This document shows positions 7,575-16,448 of a stretch of 33,478 nt of DNA, one piece after another. The stretch is from JAJNPS01 sp046589965. GTDB lineage: Bacteria > Pseudomonadota > Alphaproteobacteria > Rhodobacterales > Rhodobacteraceae. Both the position numbers and the translations under genes were made by a program. The DNA lies in the NCBI GenBank assembly GCA_046589965.1, contig JBKJVF010000266.1:1-33478 (forward strand), written 5' to 3'. Position 1 is the first letter of the stretch. Each line of letters opens with the position of its first letter. A model generated the notes under the pieces. The model was not told the origin of the DNA. It saw nothing but the letters and a program-made list of their open reading frames with translations, and ran no database searches.

Positions 7575-8546
7575 TTACCAGCGAAAAACGACCGATCCCC
7601 AGGCAAGTCCGCCGCCGATCGCTTCGGTCACGATGACATCGCCGTCGCGGATCTGTCCGCGCGCACGTCCAACTGACAGCGCCAGCGGGATCGACGCTGC
7701 TGATGTGTTGCCATGGTCCTGGACCGTAACGACGACGCGGTCCATGCCGACCTGCATGCGTTTGGCCGTGCCTTCGATGATGCGAATATTGGCCTGATGC
7801 GGCACGATCCAGTTCACGTCATCGGGCGTCAGGCCCGCTTTTTCCAATGCCGAATGGGCAGTTGAGGCCAGTTTTTCGACAGCGTGCCGGAACACTTCCT
7901 TGCCCTGCATGCGCAGATGGCCCGTGGTGCCGGTCGAAGTGCCGCCATCAACGTATAACAAATCGCGGTGGCGCCCGTCCGAATGCAGGTCGACGCCCAG
8001 AATGCCCTTGTCCGTGGTCAGCCCGGCACCGCTTTCGGCCGTCAGGATCAGCGCGCCCGCGCCATCACCGAACAGAACGCAGGTGGACCGGTCGTTCCAG
8101 TCCATCAGGCGGCTGAAGGTTTCCGCCCCGATCACCAGCACCGTCTGCGCCTGGCCTGCGACAATCATCGCCTGCGCGTTGGCCATGGCAAAGACAAAGC
8201 CCGCGCACACGGCCTGCACGTCATAGGCAAAACCATTGGTCATCCCAAGGCCTGCCTGCACCATCGTGGCGACCGACGGAAAGGTCAGATCCGGGGTCGA
8301 AGTGGCGACCACGATCGCATCGATCTGGTCGGCTTGCATGCCTGCATCGGCAAGGGCCGCGCGGGCGGCCTGGATGGCGAGCATCGATGTGGTTTCGCCC
8401 TCGGCCGCGAAATGGCGTCGCTCGATGCCCGAACGGGTCCTTATCCATTCGTCGGTCGTGTCGACCAGCGTTTCCAGTTCGGAGTTCGGGACCACCCGTG
8501 CGGGCAGATAATGCCCGACACCCTTGACCACGGCGCGTATTGTCAT
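7575..8546 (-). CDS. fabH: 3-oxoacyl-ACP synthase III (KAS III)
   Basis: This 323-residue condensing enzyme starts fatty-acid synthesis by joining acetyl-CoA with malonyl-ACP. The catalytic triad is visible: Cys114 in VQAVCAGFVFA, His in IVPHQANIRI and Asn in DHGNTSAASIP. GGGLAWGSVVFRW ends the protein in the usual way. Its ATG overlaps the plsX stop (ATGA), a coupling conserved in many bacteria. Length equals the family norm. Confidence 0.97.
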   Translation of the reverse strand: MTIRAVVKGVGHYLPARVVPNSELETLVDTTDEWIRTRSGIERRHFAAEGETTSMLAIQAARAALADAGMQADQIDAIVVATSTPDLTFPSVATMVQAGLGMTNGFAYDVQAVCAGFVFAMANAQAMIVAGQAQTVLVIGAETFSRLMDWNDRSTCVLFGDGAGALILTAESGAGLTTDKGILGVDLHSDGRHRDLLYVDGGTSTGTTGHLRMQGKEVFRHAVEKLASTAHSALEKAGLTPDDVNWIVPHQANIRIIEGTAKRMQVGMDRVVVTVQDHGNTSAASIPLALSVGRARGQIRDGDVIVTEAIGGGLAWGSVVFRW

Positions 8547-9664
8547 TCAGCCGTTCCGTTGCTTGCGTCGGGGATGCGCGGTTCTGCGTCTGCATCCTGC
8601 CCGGTGCGTCCTGCAGATGCAACAAGGGCCGCCAGATTCGCCTGAAATCCGGATTGCGACAACTGATAAGCCAGCGCGACTGCGGCAGATACGCCCGTCG
8701 CGTCGGCGCCGCCGTGGGATTTGACGACTGTGCCGTTCAGACCAAGAAAGACGCCCCCGTTGACGCGGCGCGGATCAATGCGCTGCTGCAAGCGCTTCAG
8801 GGCATTCAGCGCCAGAAGGGCCGCAAAACGCGACAGCAGGCTGGCATTGAAGGCCTGTTTGAGAAAATCGCCGATCAAGCCTGCGGTGCCTTCACCGGTC
8901 TTCAGCGCGATATTGCCGGTAAAGCCGTCGGTCACGATCACATCGACACGGTCTGACGGAATATCACCGCCTTCGACAAAGCCGACAAAGGCAAACCCCG
9001 CATCGTCGGCAATCTTCGACAACCGCTCATGCGCCTCTTTCAGTTCGGCCCGGCCCTTGTGTTCTTCGGTCCCGACATTCAACAAGCCGATCCGGGGCCG
9101 CGCCACCTTCAGGCCATTGCGCGCATAGGATGCGCCCATGACGGCAAACTGGATGAGGTCATCGGCCTCGGCGCGAATATCGGCCCCGACATCCAGCATC
9201 ATGTTGAAACCACCGGGATTGCGCGAGGGCCACAGGCAGGCAATGGCGGGGCGGTTGATGCCAGGCAGGCGGCGCAGCCGGATCATGCTCAGCGCCATCA
9301 GGGCACCAGTGTTGCCGCAGGACACGGCGGCACTGGCATCGCCCTGTTTCACGCTTTCCAGGCAAGACCACATCGAGGTGCCTTCACCGTGGCGCATCAC
9401 ATGGCTGGGCTTGTCGGTCATCGTGACAGCGCGAGGCGCATGGGCCACGGTGCAGCGCCCCGCAAGCTCCGCGGCCTTGGCCACAAGCGGCGACAGCACC
9501 GCCTCGTCACCATGCAGGATCACGCGCAGGTCGGGATGGCGCGCCAGACAGTCGATCAAGCCCGCGACCACGGCCGTTGGGCCACGGTCGCCGCCCATTG
9601 CATCAACGGAAATGGTATGTCGCGCCGCGCCAGTCAGAGAGGTCTGGTGATCTGCGCTGGTCAT
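8543..9664 (-). CDS. plsX: Phosphate acyltransferase PlsX
   Basis: This 373-residue enzyme makes acyl-phosphate from acyl-ACP, feeding PlsY in the first step of phospholipid synthesis. The hallmark SVDAMGGDRGPTAVVAGL lies near the N-terminus, followed by SCGNTGALMA and LLNVGTEEHKG, and FTGNIALKTGEGTA in the C-terminal half. The start at 9664 gives a short N-terminal extension before the fold; it lies 15 bases after the rpmF stop. The rpmF-plsX-fabH arrangement ties lipid synthesis to ribosomal protein expression. Confidence 0.96.
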   Translation of the reverse strand: MTSADHQTSLTGAARHTISVDAMGGDRGPTAVVAGLIDCLARHPDLRVILHGDEAVLSPLVAKAAELAGRCTVAHAPRAVTMTDKPSHVMRHGEGTSMWSCLESVKQGDASAAVSCGNTGALMALSMIRLRRLPGINRPAIACLWPSRNPGGFNMMLDVGADIRAEADDLIQFAVMGASYARNGLKVARPRIGLLNVGTEEHKGRAELKEAHERLSKIADDAGFAFVGFVEGGDIPSDRVDVIVTDGFTGNIALKTGEGTAGLIGDFLKQAFNASLLSRFAALLALNALKRLQQRIDPRRVNGGVFLGLNGTVVKSHGGADATGVSAAVALAYQLSQSGFQANLAALVASAGRTGQDADAEPRIPDASNGTAE

Positions 9665-9679
9665 GGCGCGCGGGCGACG

Positions 9680-9886
9680 TTACGCCGCGTCGTCGTCCAG
9701 GTCGACGGCCTTGGCGACGGCGACAACCTCGCGGCTGTCATAGTGGCCGCAAGACGGACACACATGGTGAGGCCGCTTCAGCTCGCCGCAATTGGAGCAT
9801 TCGTTGGGATTCGCGGCAACCAGCGCGTCATGCGACCGACGCATGTTGCGACGCGATTTCGTGGTTCGGTTCTGCGGGACGGCCAT
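9680..9886 (-). CDS. rpmF: Large ribosomal subunit protein bL32
   Basis: This 68-residue protein starts MAVPQNRTTKSRRNMRRSHD, the standard L32 N-terminus, and carries a zinc-binding pair of CxxC motifs in CSNCGELKRPHHVCPSC. It has an acidic C-terminal tail. It sits between DUF177 and plsX as in most proteobacteria. Confidence 0.98.
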   Translation of the reverse strand: MAVPQNRTTKSRRNMRRSHDALVAANPNECSNCGELKRPHHVCPSCGHYDSREVVAVAKAVDLDDDAA

Positions 9887-10054
9887 GTGTCACCCTAGGT
9901 CATGAAGGGGACAGACCCCTGCTTTACATTTCAATTCAACGTCTTGCATCGGCGCGCCACGGCAAAACACCAGCGCTGCGGCAATGCCGGAACGAGGCGC
10001 GGAAAATACTCGGATTCGCTGGCGGCGCAAGCCCCTTTGTACGGGTGATGAAAG

Positions 10055-10624
10055 TCACGACTTGTCATCGTCTTCGGGTGTGGCACGGGCAAGTTTCGCG
10101 GCAAGCCCCGCCAGGCCCGCAAACGGCTTTTGGCGGTCGGTTTGCCCATCATCGGCGTCCGCGCCTGCAGGATCGGGGCCCTTGAACACCGCGTCTTTGG
10201 CACGCGGATATTCCGGCATCAGAAGTGCCAGCGCCTCAACCGCCACGGCCCCGACGTCGATCACTTCGGGCAGCGGTTCGATGGTGTCATCCTGCAGTTC
10301 CACCTCGTCACCGGTCGGTTCGACATAGTCATGCGAAAACCGGCGCAAGATGGTTTCCTTCATCGACGTGGTCACCGGTTGCAGGGTCACCACACAGGGT
10401 TGCACCACACGGGCCGCCAGGTCGGCCTGCAGCGTGAAATCCCGGCGTCCAACCGAGGTCAGGGTGCCACGAAACGTCAGATGTTCGATCGCGATGATGC
10501 CAAGGGTCTTGGCCAATGCGGCACGGATCGCGCCATCGGGTGCCAGCTCGAACGTGGTCGGAACCTTGGCCGAAAGGCGCGTCACGCGGAAGGGATGGGT
10601 CAGGGCAGAGGCTGAACTGGGCAT
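10055..10624 (-). CDS. DUF177 (YceD-family) protein
   Basis: This 189-residue protein belongs to the YceD/DUF177 family encoded next to rpmF; family members are associated with 23S rRNA accumulation in bacteria and plants, but the mechanism is not settled. Recognisable are LSAKVPTTFELAPD and the conserved core RVVQPCVVTLQPVTT with its single conserved Cys, then an acidic region. The C-terminus (TDRQKPFAGLAGLAAKL) is the usual conserved end of the family. The start MPSSASALTHPFRVTRL is chosen by family length; the frame continues 87 codons upstream without features. 168 bases separate it from rpmF. Confidence 0.86.
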   Translation of the reverse strand: MPSSASALTHPFRVTRLSAKVPTTFELAPDGAIRAALAKTLGIIAIEHLTFRGTLTSVGRRDFTLQADLAARVVQPCVVTLQPVTTSMKETILRRFSHDYVEPTGDEVELQDDTIEPLPEVIDVGAVAVEALALLMPEYPRAKDAVFKGPDPAGADADDGQTDRQKPFAGLAGLAAKLARATPEDDDKS

Positions 10625-10860
10625 CTCGAACCTTTGATTTCGGTCACCGAACGTACACCATTGCAGGTTTCCCTGCGGCCTTGCACGTTCCTTCCTTGAA
10701 TTGCGGCCCAGCCTTCTGATATCCCGACCAGACAGGAACCGCCATCGCAAGATCCGGGGATGACCCGATAGCAAAGCTTGGGCGGAAGATGCAAGGGCAG
10801 GGGATTGCGCCGCAGATGTGTGGGCATTCGATTTGCGCGACAAGGGGCGAGAGGGCAGGA

Positions 10861-11370
10861 ATGACCAGAATGGTGGCGGCGGCAAAGGACGGCAAGTCCG
10901 GTCCGACAGGGTCTGACCGTCGGGCTGGGGACCGGCTGCGGACAGGTTTCGCGGGCCTGGCGCTGGTCGTGATGGTGGCTTGTGCCCCGGTCTTTCGCAA
11001 TCATGGCTATGTGCCGGCTCCCGATGAGCTCGCGCTGGTGGAGGTGGGTGTCGATACGCGCGAAACCGTCGGGCAAAAGGTCGGCCGCCCCAGCACCTCG
11101 GGTCTGCTGAACGATGTCGGCTGGTTCTATGTGCAAAGCCGCTACAAGAATCTGGGCTACCGTGAACCGCAAGAGATCGACCGCCAGGTGCTTGCGATCA
11201 CCTTTACCGAAAGCGGCGTGGTCGAGAATATTTCGACCTTCGGACTCGAAGATGGCAAGGTCGTCCAGATCTCGCGTCGGGTGACCGAAAGCAATATCAA
11301 AGGGATCGGCTTTATCCGTCAGCTTCTGGGCAGCCTTGGCCGGATTTCCGCCGAAGGGGCGGGCATCTGA
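10861..11370 (+). CDS. bamE: BamE/SmpA-OmlA family outer-membrane lipoprotein
   Basis: This 169-residue lipoprotein probably belongs to the BAM complex that inserts outer-membrane proteins. A hydrophobic segment (FAGLALVVMVAC) ends in a plausible lipobox with Cys41. The SmpA/OmlA fold follows: VEVGVDTRETVGQKVGRPST, DVGWFYVQSRY, and AITFTESGVVENISTF. The 40 residues before the cysteine are longer and more polar than usual for a signal peptide, so the true start may lie downstream, but no better start codon is visible. It is divergent from DUF177, a conserved alphaproteobacterial arrangement. Confidence 0.85.
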   Translation: MTRMVAAAKDGKSGPTGSDRRAGDRLRTGFAGLALVVMVACAPVFRNHGYVPAPDELALVEVGVDTRETVGQKVGRPSTSGLLNDVGWFYVQSRYKNLGYREPQEIDRQVLAITFTESGVVENISTFGLEDGKVVQISRRVTESNIKGIGFIRQLLGSLGRISAEGAGI

Positions 11371-11380
11371 TGAAAACGAT

Positions 11381-11402
11381 GGCGTGACGCGGACGTCACG
11401 CC
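11381..11402. terminator. Bidirectional terminator between bamE and msrB
   Basis: GGCGTGACG and CGTCACGCC form a perfect 9-bp stem with loop CGGA between two convergent genes. On the minus strand it is followed by ATCGTTTTC, giving a short U tract after msrB; on the plus side the tract is weak. Confidence 0.7.
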
Positions 11403-11411
11403 ACCTGACGG

Positions 11412-11801
11412 TCATTTCGGGTCGAAATTCAGCGCCACGCCGTTGATGCAATAGCGCAAGCCCGTCGGCTGCGGGCCATCGGGAAAGACGTGGCCCAGAT
11501 GCGCCTCGCACCGGTTGCAATGCACTTCGGTGCGGCGCATGAAGAAACCGCGATCTTCCTTTTCGCCCACCATCGCAGGGTCGAGCGGGGCCCAGAAGGA
11601 CGGCCATCCGGTGCCGCTTTCGAACTTGTGCGCCTGGTCGAAAAGTTCCGCCCCGCAGCAGACGCACGTAAACGTGCCGACCTCTTTGGGAAAGCTGTCA
11701 TGGGTATAGGCGCGTTCTGTGCCATGGTCGCGGGTCACCTTGTAGGCAAGGTCAGAGAGTTGCGCACGCCATTCGCTGTCGGGTTTGATGACTTTTTCCA
11801 T
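11412..11801 (-). CDS. msrB: Peptide-methionine (R)-S-oxide reductase
   Basis: This 129-residue enzyme reduces methionine-R-sulfoxide in proteins, repairing oxidative damage. It shows the zinc site (CVCC and CNRC), the substrate-binding KFESGTGWPSFWAPL, RTEVHCNRCEAHLGHVFPDG, and the catalytic cysteine in LRYCINGVALNF. The length is typical of a stand-alone MsrB. There is no obvious signal peptide, so it is cytoplasmic. Confidence 0.97.
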   Translation of the reverse strand: MEKVIKPDSEWRAQLSDLAYKVTRDHGTERAYTHDSFPKEVGTFTCVCCGAELFDQAHKFESGTGWPSFWAPLDPAMVGEKEDRGFFMRRTEVHCNRCEAHLGHVFPDGPQPTGLRYCINGVALNFDPK

Positions 11802-11908
11802 GTCCGGGGCCTTTCTGATTATTACGCAAAGTCAGCAATTGCGTCCTGACCTCTGCATGTCCAGAGTTAGGCGTCATTGCAATCACAGCCAAGATCGATG
11901 GAGTGATC

Positions 11909-12676
11909 GTGAACGTTGTTTCAAGGACAGGCTACCGCGTCGCGCTGGCCACAGACCTGATCGGTCGGAAGCGCGCTCTTGCCCTGCGGCAGCGCTGTTT
12001 TCGGGCCAGCGATCCGGCCATTGATGACAGCGACGCCCTTGATCCGCTGTGTCGCCATCTGCTGGTCGAGGATATCGCGACCGGCGAGGTTGTCGCATGT
12101 TGCCGTCTGCTTGTGCTCTGCGACGGGCGTGAGGTGGCGAAAAGCTATTCGGCGCTGCACTACGATCTAAGCGCCTTGGCGGCCTATCCCGGCGCGATGA
12201 TGGAGGTGGGCCGATTCTGCATCGATCCTGCGCGTCAGGATCCCGATATCCTGCGGCTGGCTTGGGCGGCGCTCACCTGGCTGGTGGACCGGGACCGGAT
12301 CGACCTGATGTTTGGCTGTTCTTCGCTCGCGGGGGCCTCGTTCGCGCGCCACGGCGCTGCGCTGGCGCAGTTGGCAAGGGATCACACCGGCCCCGAACGC
12401 TGGGCCCCCGGTCGCAAGGCCCCCGAGATTCTCGATCTTGCAAAGATGGCGGGGCCAACTGCCGACTTGGATCAGCCGGCTGGCCTGCTGCCGCCGCTTT
12501 TGCGCAGTTACATCGCGATGGGGGGCTGGGTCAGCGATCATGCCGTGATCGACCGTGACCTTGACACCATCCATGTTTTCACCGCGCTGGAGATTGCCGC
12601 CATTCCGGCGGCGCGTGCGCGTGCGCTGCGGATGATGGCGGCAGAGATCGCCCCTGCGGCACTTTCGGGTGATTGA
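11909..12676 (+). CDS. olsB: OlsB-type N-acyltransferase (ornithine lipid synthesis)
   Basis: This 255-residue protein belongs to the OlsB-like acyltransferase family (GNAT-related), which transfers a 3-hydroxyacyl chain from ACP to the alpha-amino group of ornithine, giving lyso-ornithine lipid. Family signatures seen are ALRQRCFRA, the LLVEDIATGEVVACCRLL beta strand, and the substrate stretch MMEVGRFCIDPARQD, then LIDLMFGCSSLAG-like residues (DLMFGCSSLAGAS). The GTG at 11909 is chosen because GGAG lies five bases upstream; a GTG at 11903 is in frame. The usual partner olsA (O-acyltransferase) is not in this window. Confidence 0.82.
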   Translation: MNVVSRTGYRVALATDLIGRKRALALRQRCFRASDPAIDDSDALDPLCRHLLVEDIATGEVVACCRLLVLCDGREVAKSYSALHYDLSALAAYPGAMMEVGRFCIDPARQDPDILRLAWAALTWLVDRDRIDLMFGCSSLAGASFARHGAALAQLARDHTGPERWAPGRKAPEILDLAKMAGPTADLDQPAGLLPPLLRSYIAMGGWVSDHAVIDRDLDTIHVFTALEIAAIPAARARALRMMAAEIAPAALSGD

Positions 12677-12711
12677 CCTTTTGGCCCCCGCACCTTACGC
12701 CCGGCCCCGAC

Positions 12712-14517
12712 ATGGCCCGCGCACCCCTTTTGCAACTTTCCGACATCCGCCTGACCTTTGGTGGCAACCCCGTCTTTGAAGGCGTGGATCTGGTCGTACA
12801 GCCCGGCGACCGGCTGGCGCTGGTCGGGTGCAACGGGTCGGGCAAGTCCACACTGATGAAGGTGATGGCCGGCAGGTCCGAGGCAGACAGCGGTCAGGTC
12901 ACCGTGCCGCCCGGCACGCGGGTCGGCTATATGGAGCAGGACCCAGACCTCTCGGGCTATGCAACCTTGGGCGATTTTGCGGCCAGCGAGTTGGCACCGG
13001 GCGACGAATACCGCATCGCCATGGTCGCCGAAGGCCTGCATCTGCAGATGGATGCGCCCGTCAGTTCCGCCAGCGGCGGTGAAAAACGTCGTGCTGCGCT
13101 GGCCAAGCTCTTGGCCGAAGAGCCGGATGTGATGCTGCTGGATGAGCCGACAAACCATCTGGACATTCAGGCCATCGAATGGCTTGAGGCGGAGCTTTTG
13201 CAGACGCGGTCGGCCTTTTTGCTGATCAGCCATGACCGTGCATTCCTGCGCGCGCTGTCCCGTTCCGTCCTGTGGATCGACCGGGGCATCATGCGTCGGC
13301 GCGACAGCGGCTTTGCCGGGTTCGAAGACTGGCGCGACGAAACCTGGGAGGCCGAGGACGGCGCCCGCCACAAGCTGGACCGCAAGATTAAGGCCGAGGC
13401 GAGATGGGCAGTCGAAGGCATATCGGCCCGGCGCAAGCGCAATCAGGGCCGGGTGCGCGCGCTGGCCGAACTGCGCGAGGAACGCGGGGCGCAGATCCGC
13501 CGTCAGGGCACCGCCGCCCTGACGATGGAAAGCGGCGCGACGTCCGGCAAGATGGTGATCGAGGCGCGTGGGGTCACCAAGGCGTTTGGCGAGACATCGA
13601 TTGCAAAGGGTCTGGACCTGCGTGTGATGCGTGGCGACCGGGTGGCGTTTGTGGGTCCGAACGGCATCGGCAAGACCACGTTGGTGCGATGCCTGTTGAA
13701 GCAATTGGAGGTCGATGCAGGTACCGTGCGCCTTGGCACCACGCTGGATATCGCCGTGCTGGACCAGAACCGTTCCGCGCTTGTGCCCACCGCCAGCCTT
13801 TGGGAAAACATGACGGGCGATCCGGTGTTGCGCGTCAGCGGGGCGTCCGATCAGGTCATGGTGCGCGGCAATCCGCGCCATGTCGTGGCCTACCTCAAGG
13901 ACTTTTTGTTCGACGAACGTCAGGCCCGCGCGCCGGTCTCATCCCTGTCGGGGGGTGAAAAGGCGCGGCTGTTGTTGGCCAAGATTATGGCCCGCCCGTC
14001 GAACCTCTTGGTGTTGGACGAGCCGACGAACGATCTGGATGTCGAAACGCTCGACCTCTTGCAGGACGTGTTGGACGCCTATGACGGAACGGTGCTTCTG
14101 ATCAGTCACGACCGCGATTTTATTGATCGTGTGGCGTCCCAGACCGTCGCACTGGAAGGGCAGGGGCGCGTCACGGTCTATCCCGGCGGGTGGTCGGACT
14201 ATGCCCGCCAGCGGCCCTCCCAGACCGGTGCCGTGCCGCCGCCACCGCAGGCCAAATCCACGCCGGTCCCCAAGCCCGCCGCCGCCCCGAAACGCAGCGG
14301 GCTCAGCTTTACCGAGCAAAAGCGGCTGGACGACTTGCCCGCACTGATCGCCCAGATCGAGGCGGAGATCGCCAAGCTGACCGAATTCCTGTCGGCGGAC
14401 GGGCTATACGACCGCGAACCTGCCAAATTCGCCAAAGCCTCCGCCGCAATGGTCGAACGGCAGGCCGCGTTGGCCAAGGCCGAAGAAGACTGGCTGGCAC
14501 TGGCCGAGCGCGCCTGA
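12712..14517 (+). CDS. ABC-F family ATPase (Uup-like)
   Basis: This 601-residue soluble protein has two ATP-binding cassettes and no membrane segments, as in ABC-F ribosome-associated factors. Cassette 1: Walker A GCNGSGKST, signature SASGGEKRR, Walker B VMLLDEPTNHLD. Cassette 2: GPNGIGKTT, LSGGEKARL, LLVLDEPTNDLD. The linker between the cassettes is rich in charged residues (about 220-280). A C-terminal Ala/Pro-rich spacer leads to a coiled coil (EQKRLDDLPALIAQIEAEI) that resembles the Uup C-terminal domain. The ATG at 12712 is preferred over a TTG at 12673 that overlaps the olsB stop. It may be cotranscribed with olsB. Confidence 0.93.
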   Translation: MARAPLLQLSDIRLTFGGNPVFEGVDLVVQPGDRLALVGCNGSGKSTLMKVMAGRSEADSGQVTVPPGTRVGYMEQDPDLSGYATLGDFAASELAPGDEYRIAMVAEGLHLQMDAPVSSASGGEKRRAALAKLLAEEPDVMLLDEPTNHLDIQAIEWLEAELLQTRSAFLLISHDRAFLRALSRSVLWIDRGIMRRRDSGFAGFEDWRDETWEAEDGARHKLDRKIKAEARWAVEGISARRKRNQGRVRALAELREERGAQIRRQGTAALTMESGATSGKMVIEARGVTKAFGETSIAKGLDLRVMRGDRVAFVGPNGIGKTTLVRCLLKQLEVDAGTVRLGTTLDIAVLDQNRSALVPTASLWENMTGDPVLRVSGASDQVMVRGNPRHVVAYLKDFLFDERQARAPVSSLSGGEKARLLLAKIMARPSNLLVLDEPTNDLDVETLDLLQDVLDAYDGTVLLISHDRDFIDRVASQTVALEGQGRVTVYPGGWSDYARQRPSQTGAVPPPPQAKSTPVPKPAAAPKRSGLSFTEQKRLDDLPALIAQIEAEIAKLTEFLSADGLYDREPAKFAKASAAMVERQAALAKAEEDWLALAERA

Positions 14518-14666
14518 ACGGGCGAAACAGGCGTGTCGAAACTCGCCAAAAGGTTCCATCACAAGTCTGTCAAAACCCCGTGTCGGCCAAATCCGGCCCA
14601 GATGCCGAATGCCAATCGGCACAAAATCGCACCATCACGCGACGCACACGGACTTGTAATAATTCG

Positions 14667-14672
14667 TATAGA
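14667..14672 (+). promoter_or_regulatory. Possible -10 element upstream of the barrel gene
   Basis: In an AT-rich patch of the 240-base gap after the ABC-F gene, TATAGA resembles a -10 hexamer, but no good -35 stands 17 bases before it. Further down, TTGCGT (14698-14703) and ACGCAA (14713-14718) form a small inverted repeat that could be a leader hairpin. Nothing else is evident in this gap. Confidence 0.3.
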
Positions 14673-14757
14673 ACCAAAGGGTTGGCCCGCGGTTACTTTG
14701 CGTCCATCTAAAACGCAACCCGGCGGTGAAGGCTGGGTGACCAGATGGAGAGACAAT

Positions 14758-15357
14758 ATGAACAACAAGATTATCGTACTGCTTTGTGCCCTTGGCCCCG
14801 TTGCACCCGCCTTTGCCGGTGGCACCAACGAACCCATCCCGGAGCCGAATGTCTACGCCGCACCGGTTGTCATTGCCCCGCAATCGGTGGACTGGAGCGG
14901 ATTTTACGCAGGTGCTGCACTCGGCTATGGCAACGTCGACAGCACGGGCGGCGCCCTTGACGGCTACGGTGCGCTTGGCGGCGTGCTTGCCGGCTACCGC
15001 TATGACTTTGGCCGCACGGTCGCGGGGATCGAAGTGGATTACGACGCATCGGATGTCGACCTGAACGGCGGCGCGGATTCGCTCGATGACGTCGCACGCC
15101 TGAAGATGATGGCGGGCTATGAGTTCGGTCGCGCGCTGGTTTACGGCACGGTGGGTGCCGCACAGGCAAATGCGACTGTCGGCGGGGCTGATCTGTCGGA
15201 CACCGGCTACTTTGGTGGCCTCGGGGTGGATTATGCCATCTCTGACCGTCTGGGCGTCGGTGGCGAAGTGCTGCAGCACAGCTTTGATAACTTTGACGGC
15301 AGCGGCGTCGACCTGGATGCAACGACCGTCAAGGCGCGTGTCTTCCTGCAGTTCTGA
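14758..15357 (+). CDS. Small outer-membrane beta-barrel protein
   Basis: This 199-residue protein has a signal peptide (IIVLLCALGPVAPAFAGG) and a porin-like Omp25/31-type eight-stranded barrel: alternating hydrophobic strands such as WSGFYAGAALGYG, LGGVLAGYRYDFG, AGIEVDYDAS, RLKMMAGYEFG, LVYGTVGAAQ, GYFGGLGVDYAIS and a C-terminal strand TVKARVFLQF ending in the aromatic Phe needed for BAM recognition. The ATG 14758 is chosen because GGAGAGAC lies just upstream and the signal peptide follows directly. No ligand can be predicted. Confidence 0.85.
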   Translation: MNNKIIVLLCALGPVAPAFAGGTNEPIPEPNVYAAPVVIAPQSVDWSGFYAGAALGYGNVDSTGGALDGYGALGGVLAGYRYDFGRTVAGIEVDYDASDVDLNGGADSLDDVARLKMMAGYEFGRALVYGTVGAAQANATVGGADLSDTGYFGGLGVDYAISDRLGVGGEVLQHSFDNFDGSGVDLDATTVKARVFLQF

Positions 15358-15419
15358 TCTGCCGGTTCTGTGATCAAGCGGGGCCTATCCGATGAACGGG
15401 TGGGCCTCGCTCCTGCCCG

Positions 15420-16277
15420 TTACCAGCGGCCCGTCGCGCCTCCCCCGGATGAGCGCCCGCCGCCAAAACCGGACGATCCGCCCCCAACGGACGATTTGTT
15501 CGTGCGCGTGATCTCATAGGGCTCGCGGCGGTCATGGCCGCAGCTTGGGCAGCGTTCATGCAGGATGCCGGACCCATTCGCGGTATCGGTTGCGGCAACT
15601 TCGACCTCGCGCGAACGGCGCAGGCCAAGGGTGCCGCAGTTCGGACAGCGTTTGAACCTGGCAAGCTGATCTCCCAGTTTCTGGCGAAACGCCACGGCCG
15701 CAAAGCCTGCAATGGCGATGATCGGGATCAAAAATCCAAAGTCGAACGCCTTTTCGAAACCAGTTTCTTCCGTGACAGGGGCCTTCGCCACGAAGGGCGT
15801 GACAATCCGCAGCACGGCCGCGTTCACGCCCGCTTCGATCCCTTCGGCATAACGGCCCTTGCTGAATTCCGTCAGCATCGCGGTATCGATGACCCGCGAC
15901 GCCCGCCCGTCATAGACCGGATCATAGGCTGACCCCAGGGCGATGCGCGTGACGCGATCATCGCGCGCGACCAGGATCAGGATGCCGTCGTTGCGATCCT
16001 TGTCGCCGATCCCCCAGGTGTTGAACAAGAGTTTCCCATAGGCCTCGATGCTAAGGTCGCCCGCCCCGTAACTGGAGGTCCGGTCCATCGTGGCCACGAC
16101 GATGTGGATGCCCGTCTCGTCGCGGACCTTCTGGATGTTTGCCGCCACGCGCGCCTCGGCTTCGGGTGGCAGCAAGTCGGCGAAGTCGCTGATCGTATCG
16201 GACAGGGGCTGCGGCAGGTCTTGCGCCCATGAGAGGTTGGGTAGCGCCAGACAAAGAACCAAAACACGCCAAAACAT
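15420..16277 (-). CDS. TPM-domain (YgcG/DUF477) membrane protein with zinc ribbon
   Basis: This 285-residue protein begins with a signal peptide (MFWRVLVLCLALPNLSWAQ), followed by a periplasmic TPM domain (ISDFADLLPPEAEARVAANI, DRNDGILILVARDDRVTRIALG). Next comes a transmembrane segment (FGFLIPIIAIAGFAAVAF), then a cytoplasmic zinc ribbon (CPNCG and CPSCG), and a Gly/Ser-rich tail. TPM domains occur in photosystem repair proteins and in bacterial YgcG; the bacterial role is poorly known. The start at 16277 is preferred because AGGGG lies just upstream; in-frame ATGs at 16310 and 16355 would precede the signal peptide. Confidence 0.86.
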   Translation of the reverse strand: MFWRVLVLCLALPNLSWAQDLPQPLSDTISDFADLLPPEAEARVAANIQKVRDETGIHIVVATMDRTSSYGAGDLSIEAYGKLLFNTWGIGDKDRNDGILILVARDDRVTRIALGSAYDPVYDGRASRVIDTAMLTEFSKGRYAEGIEAGVNAAVLRIVTPFVAKAPVTEETGFEKAFDFGFLIPIIAIAGFAAVAFRQKLGDQLARFKRCPNCGTLGLRRSREVEVAATDTANGSGILHERCPSCGHDRREPYEITRTNKSSVGGGSSGFGGGRSSGGGATGRW

Positions 16278-16367
16278 CGCTGCCCCTTTTCGTGCCCATC
16301 TGATGGCCATCTTGCCCGTCTGGCGGTCACAGTCAAACAGGGGACCTGAAGGCACGGCGGAAATGAC

Positions 16368-16396
16368 TTGGCGCGCACCGGATTTCGCGCTATTCC
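16368..16396 (+). promoter_or_regulatory. Predicted promoter of the cys leader-cysS transcript
   Basis: TTGGCG (16368-16373) and TATTCC (16391-16396) are separated by exactly 17 bases. Transcription would start about 16403-16404, at the leader ATG itself. This is inferred from sequence only. Confidence 0.5.
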
Positions 16397-16403
16397 GTTG
16401 CCC

Positions 16404-16448
16404 ATGACGACGTTGCGCAACATCTGCATCTGCTGCATTACCCGCTGA
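16404..16448 (+). CDS. Cysteine-codon leader peptide upstream of cysS
   Basis: The 14-codon frame encodes MTTLRNICICCITR and a TGA. Three of its codons are TGC within twelve bases (16425-16436), while Cys is rare elsewhere. It lies 90 bases before cysS, the gene charging cysteine onto tRNA, and no Shine-Dalgarno is seen; the predicted transcript starts at its ATG, as in the leaderless trpL of rhizobia. I infer a cis-acting attenuator that senses Cys or Cys-tRNA supply. The coding frame is seen directly; its function is inferred. Confidence 0.62.
   Translation: MTTLRNICICCITR

Noticed and set aside
11802..11908. Pho box before olsB
   Set aside because: Searched for paired CTGTCAT-like repeats because ornithine lipids are often phosphate-regulated; none is convincing.
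12538..13881. 447-residue open frame on the minus strand
   Set aside because: It is the antisense shadow of the ABC-F gene, whose motifs are complete; the translation has no family signature.
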